The notes beneath the pieces were generated by a model. That model was given only the letters and a program-made list of their open reading frames with translations. It made no database searches and had not been told where the DNA came from. 64,000 nt of DNA from AC-32 sp963728765. Its GTDB lineage: Bacteria > Actinomycetota > Thermoleophilia > Gaiellales > Gaiellaceae. This document shows, one piece after another, positions 1-8,446 of this stretch. How positions within the stretch are numbered: the stretch's first letter is position 1; the number at the start of each line of letters is the position of its first letter. The translations under genes and the position numbers were made by a program. Location: assembly GCA_963728765.1 (NCBI GenBank), contig CAVSKX010000004.1, positions 248,001-312,000 on the forward strand. Direction: 5' to 3'.

Positions 1-117
1 GGCTTCCCATCCCCTTCGAGGGAGTAAGGGCCGTGGGAGACCACCACGTCGATAGGCGGGACGTGCAAGCACAGCAATGTGTTCAGCGGACCCGTACTAA
101 TTGCCCGAGGTCTTGAT
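1..117 (+). rRNA. rrl: 23S ribosomal RNA, 3' end (partial)
   Basis: The first ~117 bases match the conserved 3' terminal part of bacterial 23S rRNA (the region around CAAGCACAGCAATGTGTTCAG and GTACTAATTGCCCGAGG). The 5' bulk lies outside the window. The exact 3' end is estimated from the helix that closes domain VI. A 5S gene follows about 100 bp downstream in the usual rrn order. Confidence 0.9.
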
Positions 118-219
118 TTTGAACGCGTTGTCGCTGCTATGGAGTTTTGAGGGTGCGCCCGCGCGCGGGCTGCACCCCGAGGACAGACTGAAGTCAGTCC
201 CCGGGCATGACAATCAAAG

Positions 220-336
<117 letters not shown>

Positions 337-345
337 TATTTGAAC

Positions 346-372
346 CATGGGGGGAACCCGGTTCCCCCCATG
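346..372 (+). terminator. rrn operon palindromic terminator
   Basis: A near-perfect 27-nt palindrome with stem CATGGGGGGAACC and its complement around a single central base lies 10 nt after 5S. It is followed by AACCCCCTC rather than a T-run. An almost identical element follows tRNA-Asn at 10581-10607, which supports a role as a stable-RNA terminator. Confidence 0.75.
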
Positions 373-447
373 AACCCCCTCGCTAGGTAGACGCGCTTCC
401 CGCGAATGAATGCTCCGCGGAGCAGGCTCCGCTCCGCTAGAAGAGGC

Positions 448-1290
448 CTATGCAGCGCGGAGCTTTTCCCGCCAGTCGGGATCGAGCGAGCGCAGCCGGC
501 GGATCCGCTCGCCCACCGGCGGATGGGTCACGAACATCTTCGCCAGGCCTTCCTCGGCGAAGGGGTTCAGCGTGTAGAGCGGCTCCGTGGTCGGGCTCGC
601 GCGGAACTCGACGAGCTCGGCGGCCTGCTCGAGGCGCAGCAGCGCGTCGGCGAGCCCGTGCGGAGAGCCGCACACGGCGGCCGCGGCGGCGTCGGCCGCG
701 AACTCGCGCTTCGGCGAGAGGAGCAGGTGGACGATCGCGGCGGCGAGCGGCCCCAGCACGAACAGCAGGGCGCGCTGCAGCCAACCTCCGACGCGGCTCG
801 TCTCGACGAGTGCGCCGGCCACGATCACCGCGGCGGTCTGGACGACGATGTCGCGCCGGCGAATGTGCGCGAGCTCGTGAGCGATCACGCCCTCGAGCTC
901 GGCCGGCGGCGCGGCGGAAAGCAGGCCGCTGCTGACTGCGAGCGCGGCGCCGCGCGGACCGCGGCCCGCCGCGAAGGCGCGGGGAAGGCCGTCCGGCAGC
1001 AGGTAGAGCTTCGGCTTCGGCAGGCCGGCGATTCCGGCGAGCGACTCGACCGCCGCGTGCAGCGCGGGCGCCTCACCGACCGGCAGATCACGCGCGCCCA
1101 CCATGCCCAGGACGACGCGGTCGCCGTACCAGTACCCCGCCGCGGCGACGAGCAGCGCGAAGAAGATGAGCAGCGAGTCGAGCCGGTAGCCGCCGATCGG
1201 CCACCCGATCGCCGCGATCGCGGCGCAGCCGACGGCGACGAGCAGCCACGCCTTGAGGACGTTCCAGACAGGGACGAGCCGTGTGCGCAC
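448..1290 (-). CDS. M48 family zinc metalloprotease (HtpX-like)
   Basis: A 280-residue membrane protease. Two hydrophobic segments lie near the N-terminus (about residues 12-30 and 37-54), and further hydrophobic stretches around 150-190. HELAH at residues 138-142 is the HExxH zinc site, with Glu196 in REFAAD as the likely third ligand; this arrangement is typical of M48 (HtpX/Ste24) peptidases, which degrade membrane proteins. The GTG start at 1290 lies 2 nt after the stop of the upstream 82-aa gene, so the two are probably co-translated. An alternative longer reading frame runs upstream but overlaps other genes and is not protease-like. Substrates cannot be told from sequence. Confidence 0.88.
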   Translation of the reverse strand: MRTRLVPVWNVLKAWLLVAVGCAAIAAIGWPIGGYRLDSLLIFFALLVAAAGYWYGDRVVLGMVGARDLPVGEAPALHAAVESLAGIAGLPKPKLYLLPDGLPRAFAAGRGPRGAALAVSSGLLSAAPPAELEGVIAHELAHIRRRDIVVQTAAVIVAGALVETSRVGGWLQRALLFVLGPLAAAIVHLLLSPKREFAADAAAAAVCGSPHGLADALLRLEQAAELVEFRASPTTEPLYTLNPFAEEGLAKMFVTHPPVGERIRRLRSLDPDWREKLRAA

Positions 1291-1292
1291 GC

Positions 1293-1541
1293 TCAGGTGT
1301 CGTCCGTCTGCTCGTCCTCCTCGAGCCCGCGAGGCGGCCAGTCCGGCTCCGGCGCGTCGCAGCGGCTCGAGCAGTGCAGCGAGGCGATGTTCTGCAGCGG
1401 GATCAGGATGTGCCCGTTGAGCTCGAGGTGGGCGACATCGTCGAGGAGGCAATAGGCGGTAAGCACGCCGTCCTGGTAGTCGCCGCCGAAGAGCGCGACC
1501 TCGACCTGCTCGCCTTTGTACTTGTTGGTGTAGTCCTCCAC
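1293..1541 (-). CDS. Small conserved-looking protein, 82 aa
   Basis: Unrecognised. It is acidic, begins MEDYTNKYKGEQVEVALFGG and ends with a Glu/Asp-rich tail. The central part looks like a compact beta-barrel (alternating hydrophobic residues around VEVALFGG and LELNGHILIPLQNIASL), and two Cys sit near the C-terminus. It lies 12 bp after the phosphatase gene and 2 bp before the M48 gene on the same strand, so the three probably form one transcript. Confidence 0.65.
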   Translation of the reverse strand: MEDYTNKYKGEQVEVALFGGDYQDGVLTAYCLLDDVAHLELNGHILIPLQNIASLHCSSRCDAPEPDWPPRGLEEDEQTDDT

Positions 1542-1553
1542 CCGACTCTGAGT

Positions 1554-2132
1554 CTAGACGCGCCGCAATGCGCCGTCCGCGACGGCGAGCTCCGCCACGA
1601 ACGTGTTCCCGATCCGGGGGCCGCGGCGGCGCGCCTCTGCGTGCGTCGTGCCGTCGGCGAAGGCGAAGGCCGCGCGGATCGGGCCGCCGTGGGTGACGGC
1701 GAGCACGCGCCCGCCGTCGTGCGCCGCCGCGAGCCGGAGCAGTGCGTCCACTGCGCGCCGACCCATCTGCTCGTAGGTCTCGCCGTCCTCCCACCCCTGG
1801 CCGAAGTCGAGCCACCGCGCGAACTGCGCGGGGAAGCGCTCCTCGACCTCCGCGCGCGTGAGCCCGGACCACGAGCCGACGTCGACCTCACGCAGATCGT
1901 CGACAGGAACGGGCTCGAGCCCGTGGGAGGCAGCGACGACTTCGGCGGTCTCGAGTGCCCGCCGGAGCGGGCTCGAGTACACCGCCGCGAGCTCTTCCGC
2001 CATCAGCGCGACGGAGAGATCGACGGCTTGCGCGCTGCCGGTTCGATTCAGCGGCGGGTCTGCGTGCCCCTGGAAGCGGCTTTCGCGGTTCCAGTCGGTC
2101 TCGCCGTGGCGGGCCAGGAGGATCGTCGTCAC
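1554..2132 (-). CDS. Histidine phosphatase family protein
   Basis: 192 residues with the phosphoglycerate-mutase-like phosphatase signature RHGETDWN at residues 8-15 (nucleophile His9) and the second catalytic histidine in VTHGG near residue 150. The length fits small-molecule phosphatases of this superfamily (CobC or PhoE-like, broad specificity). Substrate is unknown: no cobalamin or other pathway genes are adjacent. The GTG start at 2132 lies 9 nt behind a TACTCT box, suggesting a leaderless transcript. It probably leads a phosphatase / 82-aa / M48 operon and diverges from the SDR gene. Confidence 0.85.
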   Translation of the reverse strand: MTTILLARHGETDWNRESRFQGHADPPLNRTGSAQAVDLSVALMAEELAAVYSSPLRRALETAEVVAASHGLEPVPVDDLREVDVGSWSGLTRAEVEERFPAQFARWLDFGQGWEDGETYEQMGRRAVDALLRLAAAHDGGRVLAVTHGGPIRAAFAFADGTTHAEARRRGPRIGNTFVAELAVADGALRRV

Positions 2133-2154
2133 GGCGGCACTAGAGTACTCGCCC
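2133..2154. promoter_or_regulatory. Overlapping bidirectional promoter (phosphatase / SDR)
   Basis: The 22-bp gap holds the self-complementary octamer GAGTACTC (2143-2150). Read forward, TAGAGT (2141-2146) ends 8 nt before the SDR GTG. Read in reverse, TACTCT (2147-2142) ends 9 nt before the phosphatase GTG. There is no room for a leader or Shine-Dalgarno in either direction. Confidence 0.55.
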
Positions 2155-2910
2155 GTGGACCTCGGCCTGCGAGACCGCCTGTGCCTCGTGACCGGCTCGA
2201 CGGGCGGGATCGGGCTCGCGACCGCGCGGCTGCTCGTCGAGGAGGGGGCGCGCGTGGTCACCTGCGGGCGCAGCGAGTCGCCGGGAGTGGGGGAGGCGCT
2301 GCACGTTCGGGCCGACCTCTCGGTCCCCGGCGATGGCGAGCGCGTCGTCGCGGAGGCCGGCCAGCTCGACGTGCTCGTCAACAACGTGGGGTACGCAGAG
2401 CAGCGCGACTTCCTGTCACTGGCCGATAAGGAATGGGACGAGGCCTGGCAGCTGAACGTGATGAGCTACCTGCGCGCGATCCGCGCCGCCGTCCCGGGCA
2501 TGCGGGAACGCGGCGGCGGCGTGATCGTGAACGTCTCCTCGACGGCGGGGAAGCGGCCGTCGACGGGCATGCCGGAGTACTCGGTGACCAAGGCGGCCGT
2601 GCTGTCGCTCTCGCGCCTGGTCGCCGACCTCTACGCCGGCGACGGGATCCGTTGCAATGCAATCGCGCCGGGGCCGACTGCGACCCAGGCCTGGCTCGGC
2701 GAGGGGGGGTTGGCCGACCAGCAGGCCGCGACGAGCGGCAAGAGCCGCGACGAGGTCCTCGAAGCCGTCGGCAAGGGGCGGCCGCTGGGCCGGCTCGCGG
2801 AACCGGAGGAGATCGCCGCGGTAATCGCCTTCCTCTGTTCCGACCGGGCCTCGTACGTGACCGGCGCCGCCTGGAGCGCGGACGGCGGGACCGTCCCGAT
2901 CATCGTTTGA
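2155..2910 (+). CDS. SDR family oxidoreductase
   Basis: 251 residues with a classical short-chain dehydrogenase fold. The nucleotide site TGSTGGIG is at 13-20, NNVG in the NNAG position at about 76-79, catalytic Ser128/129, and YSVTK with Tyr142 and Lys146. The C-terminus has the family pattern SDRASYVTGAAWSADGG. Members reduce or oxidise alcohols and ketones with NAD(P)H; substrate is not predictable here. The GTG start is chosen because it lies 8 nt behind a TAGAGT box and upstream in-frame sequence is antisense to the phosphatase gene. Confidence 0.88.
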   Translation: MDLGLRDRLCLVTGSTGGIGLATARLLVEEGARVVTCGRSESPGVGEALHVRADLSVPGDGERVVAEAGQLDVLVNNVGYAEQRDFLSLADKEWDEAWQLNVMSYLRAIRAAVPGMRERGGGVIVNVSSTAGKRPSTGMPEYSVTKAAVLSLSRLVADLYAGDGIRCNAIAPGPTATQAWLGEGGLADQQAATSGKSRDEVLEAVGKGRPLGRLAEPEEIAAVIAFLCSDRASYVTGAAWSADGGTVPIIV

Positions 2911-3079
2911 GCGCACGAGGCCTGTGGACGGATCGGCACGAAGTTGTCACGCCGAGGTCTCACCTGCGTGCGCAGTCCACGGGTAGCGTCGACCGCGAGG
3001 GAGGCGGGTCTGTACCCCACCCAACTGAGGGTGGGGGTGCGCGCCGACCCCGCGGTGCGTCATTGCCCGATGGAGGGGC

Positions 3080-3092
3080 TAGCATCGGCTTC
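3080..3092 (+). promoter_or_regulatory. -10 box of dgt (leaderless)
   Basis: TAGCAT at 3080-3085 is followed by exactly 7 nt and the GTG start. No Shine-Dalgarno is visible, so translation probably begins at the transcript 5' end. Confidence 0.5.
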
Positions 3093-4070
3093 GTGCCCGA
3101 GCTTGCCGGACGGACTGCTGACGCCTTCGAGGCGGGCGTTCGCGAGCACGAAGACCGCTGGCTCTCGCCGCTGGCCGTGCGGTCCTACGAGACGCGCGGG
3201 CGCGCGCGCGAGGAGGAGCCGTGCCTGCTGCGGACGCCATTCCAGCGAGACCGCGACCGCATCGTCCACACGAAGGCTTTCCGGCGGCTCATGCACAAGA
3301 CGCAGGTGTTCGTCGACCCCGCCGGCGACCACTACCGCACGCGGCTCACGCACACGCTCGAGACGACCGGGATCTCGCGGGGGGTCGCGCGGGCGCTGCG
3401 GCTCAACGAGGACCTCGTCGAGGCGATCGGGCTCGGCCACGACCTCGGGCACACGCCGTTCGGACACGCGGGCGAGGAGGCGCTGGACGAGCTCCTGCGG
3501 GAGCGCTTCGGCCGCCGTTTCCGCCACAACGAGCACTCGCTGCGGGTGGTCGACGTGCTGGAGCGCGACGGCCGCGGGCTCAACCTCACCCACGAGGTTC
3601 GCGACGGGATCCTCAACCACACGGGGCCGAACGAGCCCGACACGCTCGAGGGCAGGATCGTCCGCCTGGTCGACCGCGTCGCCTACATCAACCACGACAT
3701 CGACGACGCGGTGCGCGCCGGCGTGCTCGACCCGGCTGAGCTTCCGCAGGGCGAGATCGAGCTGCTCGGGCCCACCGGGTCACGCCGCATCGACGCGCTC
3801 GTCCACGACCTCGTCGAGAGCTCCGCGAGGGCAGGAGACATCCGGCAGAGCGACGAGGTTGGGACGGCGATGCTCGCGCTGCGCTCGTTCATGTTCGACC
3901 GCGTCTACCTCGGCGAGGCCGCCCGCGCCGAGCACGCGCGGGCGCGGGCGACGGTGCAGCGGATCTTCGAGCACCTGCTCGAGCGCGGTGACTCCGTCGA
4001 CGATGCCGTGGACTACGTCGCGGGGATGACCGACCGCTTCGCCCTCAGCTACGCGGAGTCGCTGAACTAG
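3093..4070 (+). CDS. dgt: Deoxyguanosinetriphosphate triphosphohydrolase-like protein (HD domain)
   Basis: 325 residues. It has the dGTPase family N-terminal block (RTPFQRDRDRIVHTKAFRRL near 48-67) and HD-domain metal ligands His87 (RLTHTLE), His116-Asp117 and the following GHTPFGH. Family members cleave dNTPs to deoxynucleosides plus tripolyphosphate; the short actinobacterial type without extra C-terminal domains fits here. The GTG start is set by the TAGCAT box 7 nt upstream. It precedes dnaG by about 150 bp, an order commonly seen in actinobacteria, which supports a replication-linked nucleotide housekeeping role. Confidence 0.9.
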   Translation: MPELAGRTADAFEAGVREHEDRWLSPLAVRSYETRGRAREEEPCLLRTPFQRDRDRIVHTKAFRRLMHKTQVFVDPAGDHYRTRLTHTLETTGISRGVARALRLNEDLVEAIGLGHDLGHTPFGHAGEEALDELLRERFGRRFRHNEHSLRVVDVLERDGRGLNLTHEVRDGILNHTGPNEPDTLEGRIVRLVDRVAYINHDIDDAVRAGVLDPAELPQGEIELLGPTGSRRIDALVHDLVESSARAGDIRQSDEVGTAMLALRSFMFDRVYLGEAARAEHARARATVQRIFEHLLERGDSVDDAVDYVAGMTDRFALSYAESLN

Positions 4071-4224
4071 TGCCCCTCCCAGCAATGAGCGCCCACTTCT
4101 CGTCCGCTATCACGCGGCGCCAGATCCCTCCCTCGCCCTTGCACGGGCTACCAGCCCGCGCCGCGGTCGAGTGGGGACTCTGGCTTGGTGCTAGCGATCG
4201 AGAGCCGGTGCCTCATCACTGGAA

Positions 4225-5883
4225 GTGGCACTAGTGGCCCGCATCCGCGACGCGTCGGTGCGCGAGGCGGTGGACGCGGCCGACATGGTGGAGGTCGTCT
4301 CGGCACGGACGCAGCTGCGCCGCTCCGGCGCACGCTGGACCGGCCTTTGCCCGTTCCACGACGAGAAGACGCCGAGCTTCTCCGTCAACCCGGCCGACAA
4401 GCTCTTCTACTGCTTCGGGTGCGGGAAGGGCGGCGACGTGATCAGCTTCGTGCAGGAGACCGAGCAGCTCGATTTCGCGCAGGCCGTCGAGTGGCTGGCC
4501 GAGCGGTACCGGGTGACGCTCGAGTACGAGGAGTCGTCGCCGGAGCAGGACGCGGCGCGCGGTCGCCGCGAACGGCTGCTCTCACTGCTCGAGCAGGCGA
4601 CCGCCTTCTACGAGCGGTGGCTGTGGGAGTCGCCCCGCGGCGAGGCGGCACGCGCCTATCTCCAGAGCCGAGGCCTCGACGAGGCGGTGTGCCGTGAGTA
4701 CCGGCTCGGCCTCGCACCCGGCGGCGCGACGCTCGCGCGGAAGGCCCGGGAGAAGGGCTTCACCGGCGCCGAGCTCTCCGCCGCGGGGCTCGTGAACCGC
4801 CGCGGGAACGACTACTTCAACAGCCGCCTGCTCTTCCCGCTCGCCGATGCGCGCGGGCGCGTGCGCGGGTTCCAGGCGCGCAAGCTGCGCGAGGACGACC
4901 CGCTGCGCGCGAAGTACGTCAACTCGCCCGAAAGCGAGCTCTTCCGCAAGGGCGACCTGCTGTACGGGCTCGACCGCGCGCGCACCGCGATCGCCAAGCA
5001 GGAACGGGCGGTCGTCGTCGAGGGGAACACCGACGTGCTCGCGCTGCGCCAGGCCGGGCTCGAGCCGGTGGTCGCGTCGATGGGCACGGCGCTGACGGAG
5101 CGGCAGTTGAAGGAGCTCTCGCGCCTGACGCACAAGGCCTGGCTCTGCTTCGACGGCGACGCGGCCGGGGAGGCGGCGACCCTCCGCGGAATGGAGCTCG
5201 CGGCCGCGCAGGGGTTCGACGTGCGCGTCGTGACGCTCCCGCCGGGGCGCGACCCGGCCGATCTCGCGGGCGAGTTCGACGAGTTGCTCGCGCGCGCGGA
5301 GAGCTACCTCTCGTACCGCGTGCGGCTGGAGATCGAGCGCGCGGCGGACCGCCAGGAAGGCTTTGTACGCGTGCGCGAGGTCCTCGTGCGCTTCGAGGAC
5401 TCGCCCGAGCGGCAGGACGCGGTGCGGCTTGCTGCGGACCGGCTCGACCTGCCGAAGGAGACGCAAGCGGGCCTCGCGCCGCACCGGCGGAGAGGAGCGA
5501 CCGGCGAGATCTCGCCGCGTCTGCTCGAGAAAGGCGCGCGGCTGGAGCGCGACGCGCTTGCCGGCGTCGCTGCGCACCCCGCTTTAGGGGAGCTACTGGC
5601 CGAGCTTTCTCCGGAGCACTTCGACTCGGAGCTCCATCGCCAGGCCCGGGAGCACCTGCTCGAGCCGGGCGCGCCGCCGGCCGACGAGCTCGTGCCGTTG
5701 CTTGCCGAGCTCGACGCGCGGGCGGCGACCGAGGGCATCGACCAGGAGACCGCCAAAGAGCTCCTCCTGCGCCTGCGCGAGCGCCAGGTCCGGCGCGAGC
5801 TCGAGACGGCCGATCTCGAGCGGACGAAAGAGCTGCAGGAGCAACTCGAGAAGATCCGCGCGACCGCGGCGAACCTCGCCTAG
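4225..5883 (+). CDS. dnaG: DNA primase
   Basis: 552 residues synthesising RNA primers at the replication fork. The N-terminal zinc ribbon has Cys42, His45, Cys63 and Cys66 (CPFHDEKTPSF, then FYCFGCGKGGD). The catalytic core carries FNSRLLFPL, the TOPRIM glutamate motif VVVEGNTDVLAL near 265 and the acidic CFDGDAAGE. The C-terminal helicase-binding part ends in a charged coiled-coil. It is shorter than the usual 580-640 aa, mostly in the linker before the C-terminal domain. The GTG start follows a weak GGAAG. No rpoD follows, unlike many actinobacteria. Confidence 0.95.
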   Translation: MALVARIRDASVREAVDAADMVEVVSARTQLRRSGARWTGLCPFHDEKTPSFSVNPADKLFYCFGCGKGGDVISFVQETEQLDFAQAVEWLAERYRVTLEYEESSPEQDAARGRRERLLSLLEQATAFYERWLWESPRGEAARAYLQSRGLDEAVCREYRLGLAPGGATLARKAREKGFTGAELSAAGLVNRRGNDYFNSRLLFPLADARGRVRGFQARKLREDDPLRAKYVNSPESELFRKGDLLYGLDRARTAIAKQERAVVVEGNTDVLALRQAGLEPVVASMGTALTERQLKELSRLTHKAWLCFDGDAAGEAATLRGMELAAAQGFDVRVVTLPPGRDPADLAGEFDELLARAESYLSYRVRLEIERAADRQEGFVRVREVLVRFEDSPERQDAVRLAADRLDLPKETQAGLAPHRRRGATGEISPRLLEKGARLERDALAGVAAHPALGELLAELSPEHFDSELHRQAREHLLEPGAPPADELVPLLAELDARAATEGIDQETAKELLLRLRERQVRRELETADLERTKELQEQLEKIRATAANLA

Positions 5884-5932
5884 AGCAAGGAAGCGGCCCG
5901 CGTGCGGCGCGCCGCCGTCCCGGACCGCTCCG

Positions 5933-6080
5933 CTAGTGGATGTGCAGGTTGATCCCGAGGAGCAGCAGCGGCCAAAGAGGGTCGCCAGAACCGTCGAGAC
6001 GACCTGCCTGAGGGTGTTCAGGTTCGCCCAGTGGTCGTGTGAGTACGCGACCACGGCGCCGATAGCGACGTAACGGTTGA
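5933..6080 (-). pseudogene. Frameshifted small membrane protein
   Basis: In reverse, one frame reads YVAIGAVVAYSHDHWANLN and then LRQVVSTVLATLF. A one-base shift near 5968 restores WPLLLLGINLHIH and a stop at 5933-5935. Together they make a plausible ~47-residue two-helix membrane protein whose frame is broken. No good start codon is visible at the upstream end. Either a degraded gene or an indel error in the assembly. Confidence 0.5.
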
Positions 6081-6410
6081 CACGTAATGGCCCTGTATGA
6101 GAAAGGGAAGTGACGACATACAGGCGCTTGGCGAGGCAGTGGGTGTCACTGCCTTCATCGGTCGAGCGGCTCGACGAGCGCCCTGTGTTTCCGGCAAGTT
6201 CGGCACGACAACCTCCTCACTTCGGTCGTTCATCCATGCTCTCCAAGACGGGCTCTCTAACAAGGCCTCGCGCCGGCGGATAGGGCTTCCGCGCGATCCC
6301 ACACCGAGCGCCAATCAGTGAAAGAAACGCTCAGCTTCCGCCTGGTTTGAGAACGACACGCGGAGGAACGACCTGTGGACAACGCGTAGGGAGCAAGGAG
6401 GGAGTTCGTA
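6081..6410. other. Intergenic region without supported gene
   Basis: I see no convincing coding region on either strand. A 74-residue frame from 6097 has no family resemblance and no ribosome binding site. The promoter for the 6411 gene should lie here, but no clear -35/-10 pair stands out. Confidence 0.5.
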
Positions 6411-6773
6411 ATGGCAGACATGGAGAAGCTTTCGAGGCAGATGGTCGAATACGCGGAGCGATTCGCCGACATCACCGACGCTGCAAAGGGTCGTGGACGA
6501 AGCCACAGCGGTGTGGGCACTCGCTGGCTGATTTTGCCGGCGGCGGGTGCGGGCCTGTACGCGCTCTTCACCAGCAAGCGGACGAAGGGCGTGATCGAAG
6601 ACGCGAAGTCCCGGGCAACCGACCTGCCGGAGGACCTCGTGAACCGCGTGCGACAGACGTCGGAGAGCTCGGGCGGGCGCAGCACGCCCAGGCGGACGGG
6701 TCAGAACGGCTCGACGAGCCGGTCTCAGACCCGCCGCAAGACGAGCTCGAGGAAGTCGACGTCGTCCCGCTGA
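6411..6773 (+). CDS. Small membrane-anchored protein with basic Ser/Arg tail
   Basis: 120 residues. An amphipathic N-terminal helix (MADMEKLSRQMVEYAERFAD) is followed by one hydrophobic helix around 38-53 (RWLILPAAGAGLYALF), a helical part with KSRATDLPEDLVNRV, and a disordered C-terminal tail of Arg, Ser, Thr and Lys. The ATG is preceded by a strong AAGGAGGG. It opens a run of similarly low-complexity genes (6792 to 10432). Family not recognised; the basic tail may bind nucleic acid or another polyanion, which is inference. Confidence 0.7.
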   Translation: MADMEKLSRQMVEYAERFADITDAAKGRGRSHSGVGTRWLILPAAGAGLYALFTSKRTKGVIEDAKSRATDLPEDLVNRVRQTSESSGGRSTPRRTGQNGSTSRSQTRRKTSSRKSTSSR

Positions 6774-6791
6774 CTGGCCGGCGCGCCGGAG

Positions 6792-7793
6792 ATGGCAGGC
6801 CAGCGCTCGTCGCGGAGCCGCAACGGGAGCCGCGGGAAAACCAGCGGCGGCGGGAAGAACGCGTCACGCGCGCGTAGCGCCACAAGCCTGGACAGCGCGC
6901 ACCTCGAGGGGCGCGACCCCAGTCATGACCCTGACGTCTACGTCGACGTCCGCAAGCTCAAGGTCGACGAAGTCTACGTCGACGTCGAGCATCTGGAAGC
7001 ACACCTCGCGCTGCGCGCCAAGCTGGCGAACCTGCTCCAAGTCGTGGCGGGAGTCCACATCAGTCTCGGCAAGGTCGAGATCGACATTGCAGGCGTTGAA
7101 GCCGAGGCGCAGCTGAAGGTACGGCTCGAGAACCTGTACGACATCCTCGACCGCGCGCTGTCGACGCTCGACCGGAACCCCGAGATCCTCGAGAGCCTGG
7201 TGAAGACGGTGGACGATACGGTCGGGAGCATCGGCGACATTGGCGGCAAGGCACTCGGCCCCGGCGGCGCAGTGAGCCAGACCCTCGACGACGTAGGACA
7301 GGCGGCGCAGCAGGCCGTCGGGCCGGGGGGCGCGGCGACGGAGGCGCTCGGAGGACTGACCAATGCTGCGGCGGGTGCACTCGGCCCGGGCGGCGCCGTC
7401 CCACAGGCCGCGGCCGGCGCCGGACAGGCGCTCGGCGGGGTCGGCCAGGGAGTCGGCCAACTCGCCGGCCAGGCAGCGGGAGGGATCGGAAACGCGGCCG
7501 GCGGTGCCGTGGGACAGCTCGGCCAAGAGACGGGCCAGTTGGCGGGCCAGGCCGGCCGGCAGGCCGGCCGGCAGGCCGCGGCTGTTCCACAGCAAGCTGC
7601 GGGCGCCGCCGCAGGCGGCGAGGGCGGATCCGGCGGCTCGTCGTCGGGCACCAGGAAGCGGGCATCAGGCAAGAGGAAGCGCGGCACCAAGCGTGGCTCC
7701 TCGCGCTCCGGTTCGACAAGGAAATCGGGCTCGGGCACGAAGGCGAAGAGCCGAAGCTCATCGAGCGCCTCCGGAAGCCGCAGGAAGAAGTGA
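6792..7793 (+). CDS. GPGGA-repeat protein with conserved helical domain and lysine-rich tail
   Basis: 333 residues in three parts. Residues 1-45 are basic and disordered. About 48-135 form a regular domain (DPDVYVDVRKLKVDEVYVDV, then helices around VEIDIAGVEAEAQLKVRLEN and DRNPEILES) that I associate with an uncharacterised actinobacterial family. About 150-275 is Gly/Ala/Gln-rich with three GPGGA repeats and GQLAGQA units. The last ~55 residues are a Lys/Arg/Ser tail resembling histone H1. The underlying DNA carries a tandem CAGGCCGGCCGG repeat near 7550-7575. It lies 18 bp after the 6411 gene, likely the same operon. Function unknown. Confidence 0.75.
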   Translation: MAGQRSSRSRNGSRGKTSGGGKNASRARSATSLDSAHLEGRDPSHDPDVYVDVRKLKVDEVYVDVEHLEAHLALRAKLANLLQVVAGVHISLGKVEIDIAGVEAEAQLKVRLENLYDILDRALSTLDRNPEILESLVKTVDDTVGSIGDIGGKALGPGGAVSQTLDDVGQAAQQAVGPGGAATEALGGLTNAAAGALGPGGAVPQAAAGAGQALGGVGQGVGQLAGQAAGGIGNAAGGAVGQLGQETGQLAGQAGRQAGRQAAAVPQQAAGAAAGGEGGSGGSSSGTRKRASGKRKRGTKRGSSRSGSTRKSGSGTKAKSRSSSSASGSRRKK

Positions 7794-8011
7794 GCGACCC
7801 CGCGTTCGTCCTCCGTGCGCGCATGCACGCTGAAGAGGTGGAGTGGCTCGAACGCGACGAGGCCCGACTGGACCTCGAAGGCGACGCCGTCGATGCCGTG
7901 CGGCACGAAACGCGAGCGGGGCTTCCGCCTCGACCGGAGGTCGGCGTCCGGTACCGAGACGTGACGATCGAGCGATTTGTCCTCGGGACAATTGCGCCGA
8001 ACGACTGCTAA
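7790..8011 (+). CDS. Possible small protein (GTGA overlap)
   Basis: A 73-codon frame starts with GTG inside the stop region of the upstream gene (GTGA overlap), the arrangement expected for translational coupling. The product is acidic (EEVEWLERDEARLDLEGDAV) and unlike its basic neighbours. There is no recognisable domain, and the opposite strand is also open, so coding status is doubtful. Confidence 0.3.
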   Translation: MSDPAFVLRARMHAEEVEWLERDEARLDLEGDAVDAVRHETRAGLPPRPEVGVRYRDVTIERFVLGTIAPNDC

Positions 8012-8446
8012 CGACGCGCAACGTCCGCACGTATGACAGATGCGATGAGGAAGCGACGACCGAGGTTCTCCCGCAACGGGCTCCACAATGTGCGCCAGTG
8101 CGGTCCTTGCAGGGTGAAGATCAACTCTCGCCCTGTTCACGGCCCGATTCGTTGGCGGTGGCAAACGCCCCACTCGCCGCCTCCTGCGCGATTGCTCGCC
8201 CCGGTCAACCAGCCTCGCCTTCGCGGCGTCCGTTAGGCGATCGGACATCTCGCCAGCAGCTCGTTCTCGACGCGCGTCTGCGGCAGCAATGCCAACGAGA
8301 ACGGCGACAAGCGCCGGCAGCCGAGTCCGGCTCGCTTCACGTTCGGATGATCTCGTCTGAGGCACAACCCGCGAGGTTTTCATCAGGCTGAGAAGGGGCA
8401 CGCGGGGGTACGGAATTTGCGTGTTTTCGGCGGAAGGAGCTGACTG
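8012..8446. other. Intergenic region without supported gene
   Basis: Open frames exist on both strands because of the high GC content, but none shows family features or a ribosome binding site. It must contain the promoter of the 8447 gene. I see no repeat or RNA gene. Confidence 0.45.

Noticed and set aside
406..1455. Long open frame on the plus strand opposite the M48 protease
   Set aside because: Arg-rich antisense shadow of a GC-rich gene; the minus strand has HELAH and other family motifs.
7548..7577. Tandem CAGGCCGGCCGG as a CRISPR or regulatory repeat
   Set aside because: It encodes in-frame GRQA repeats of the low-complexity protein and has no spacers.
6974..8401. 475-codon minus-strand frame across the GPGGA gene
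   Set aside because: Pro/Ser/Ala-rich mirror of the repeat region; no ribosome binding site or domain.
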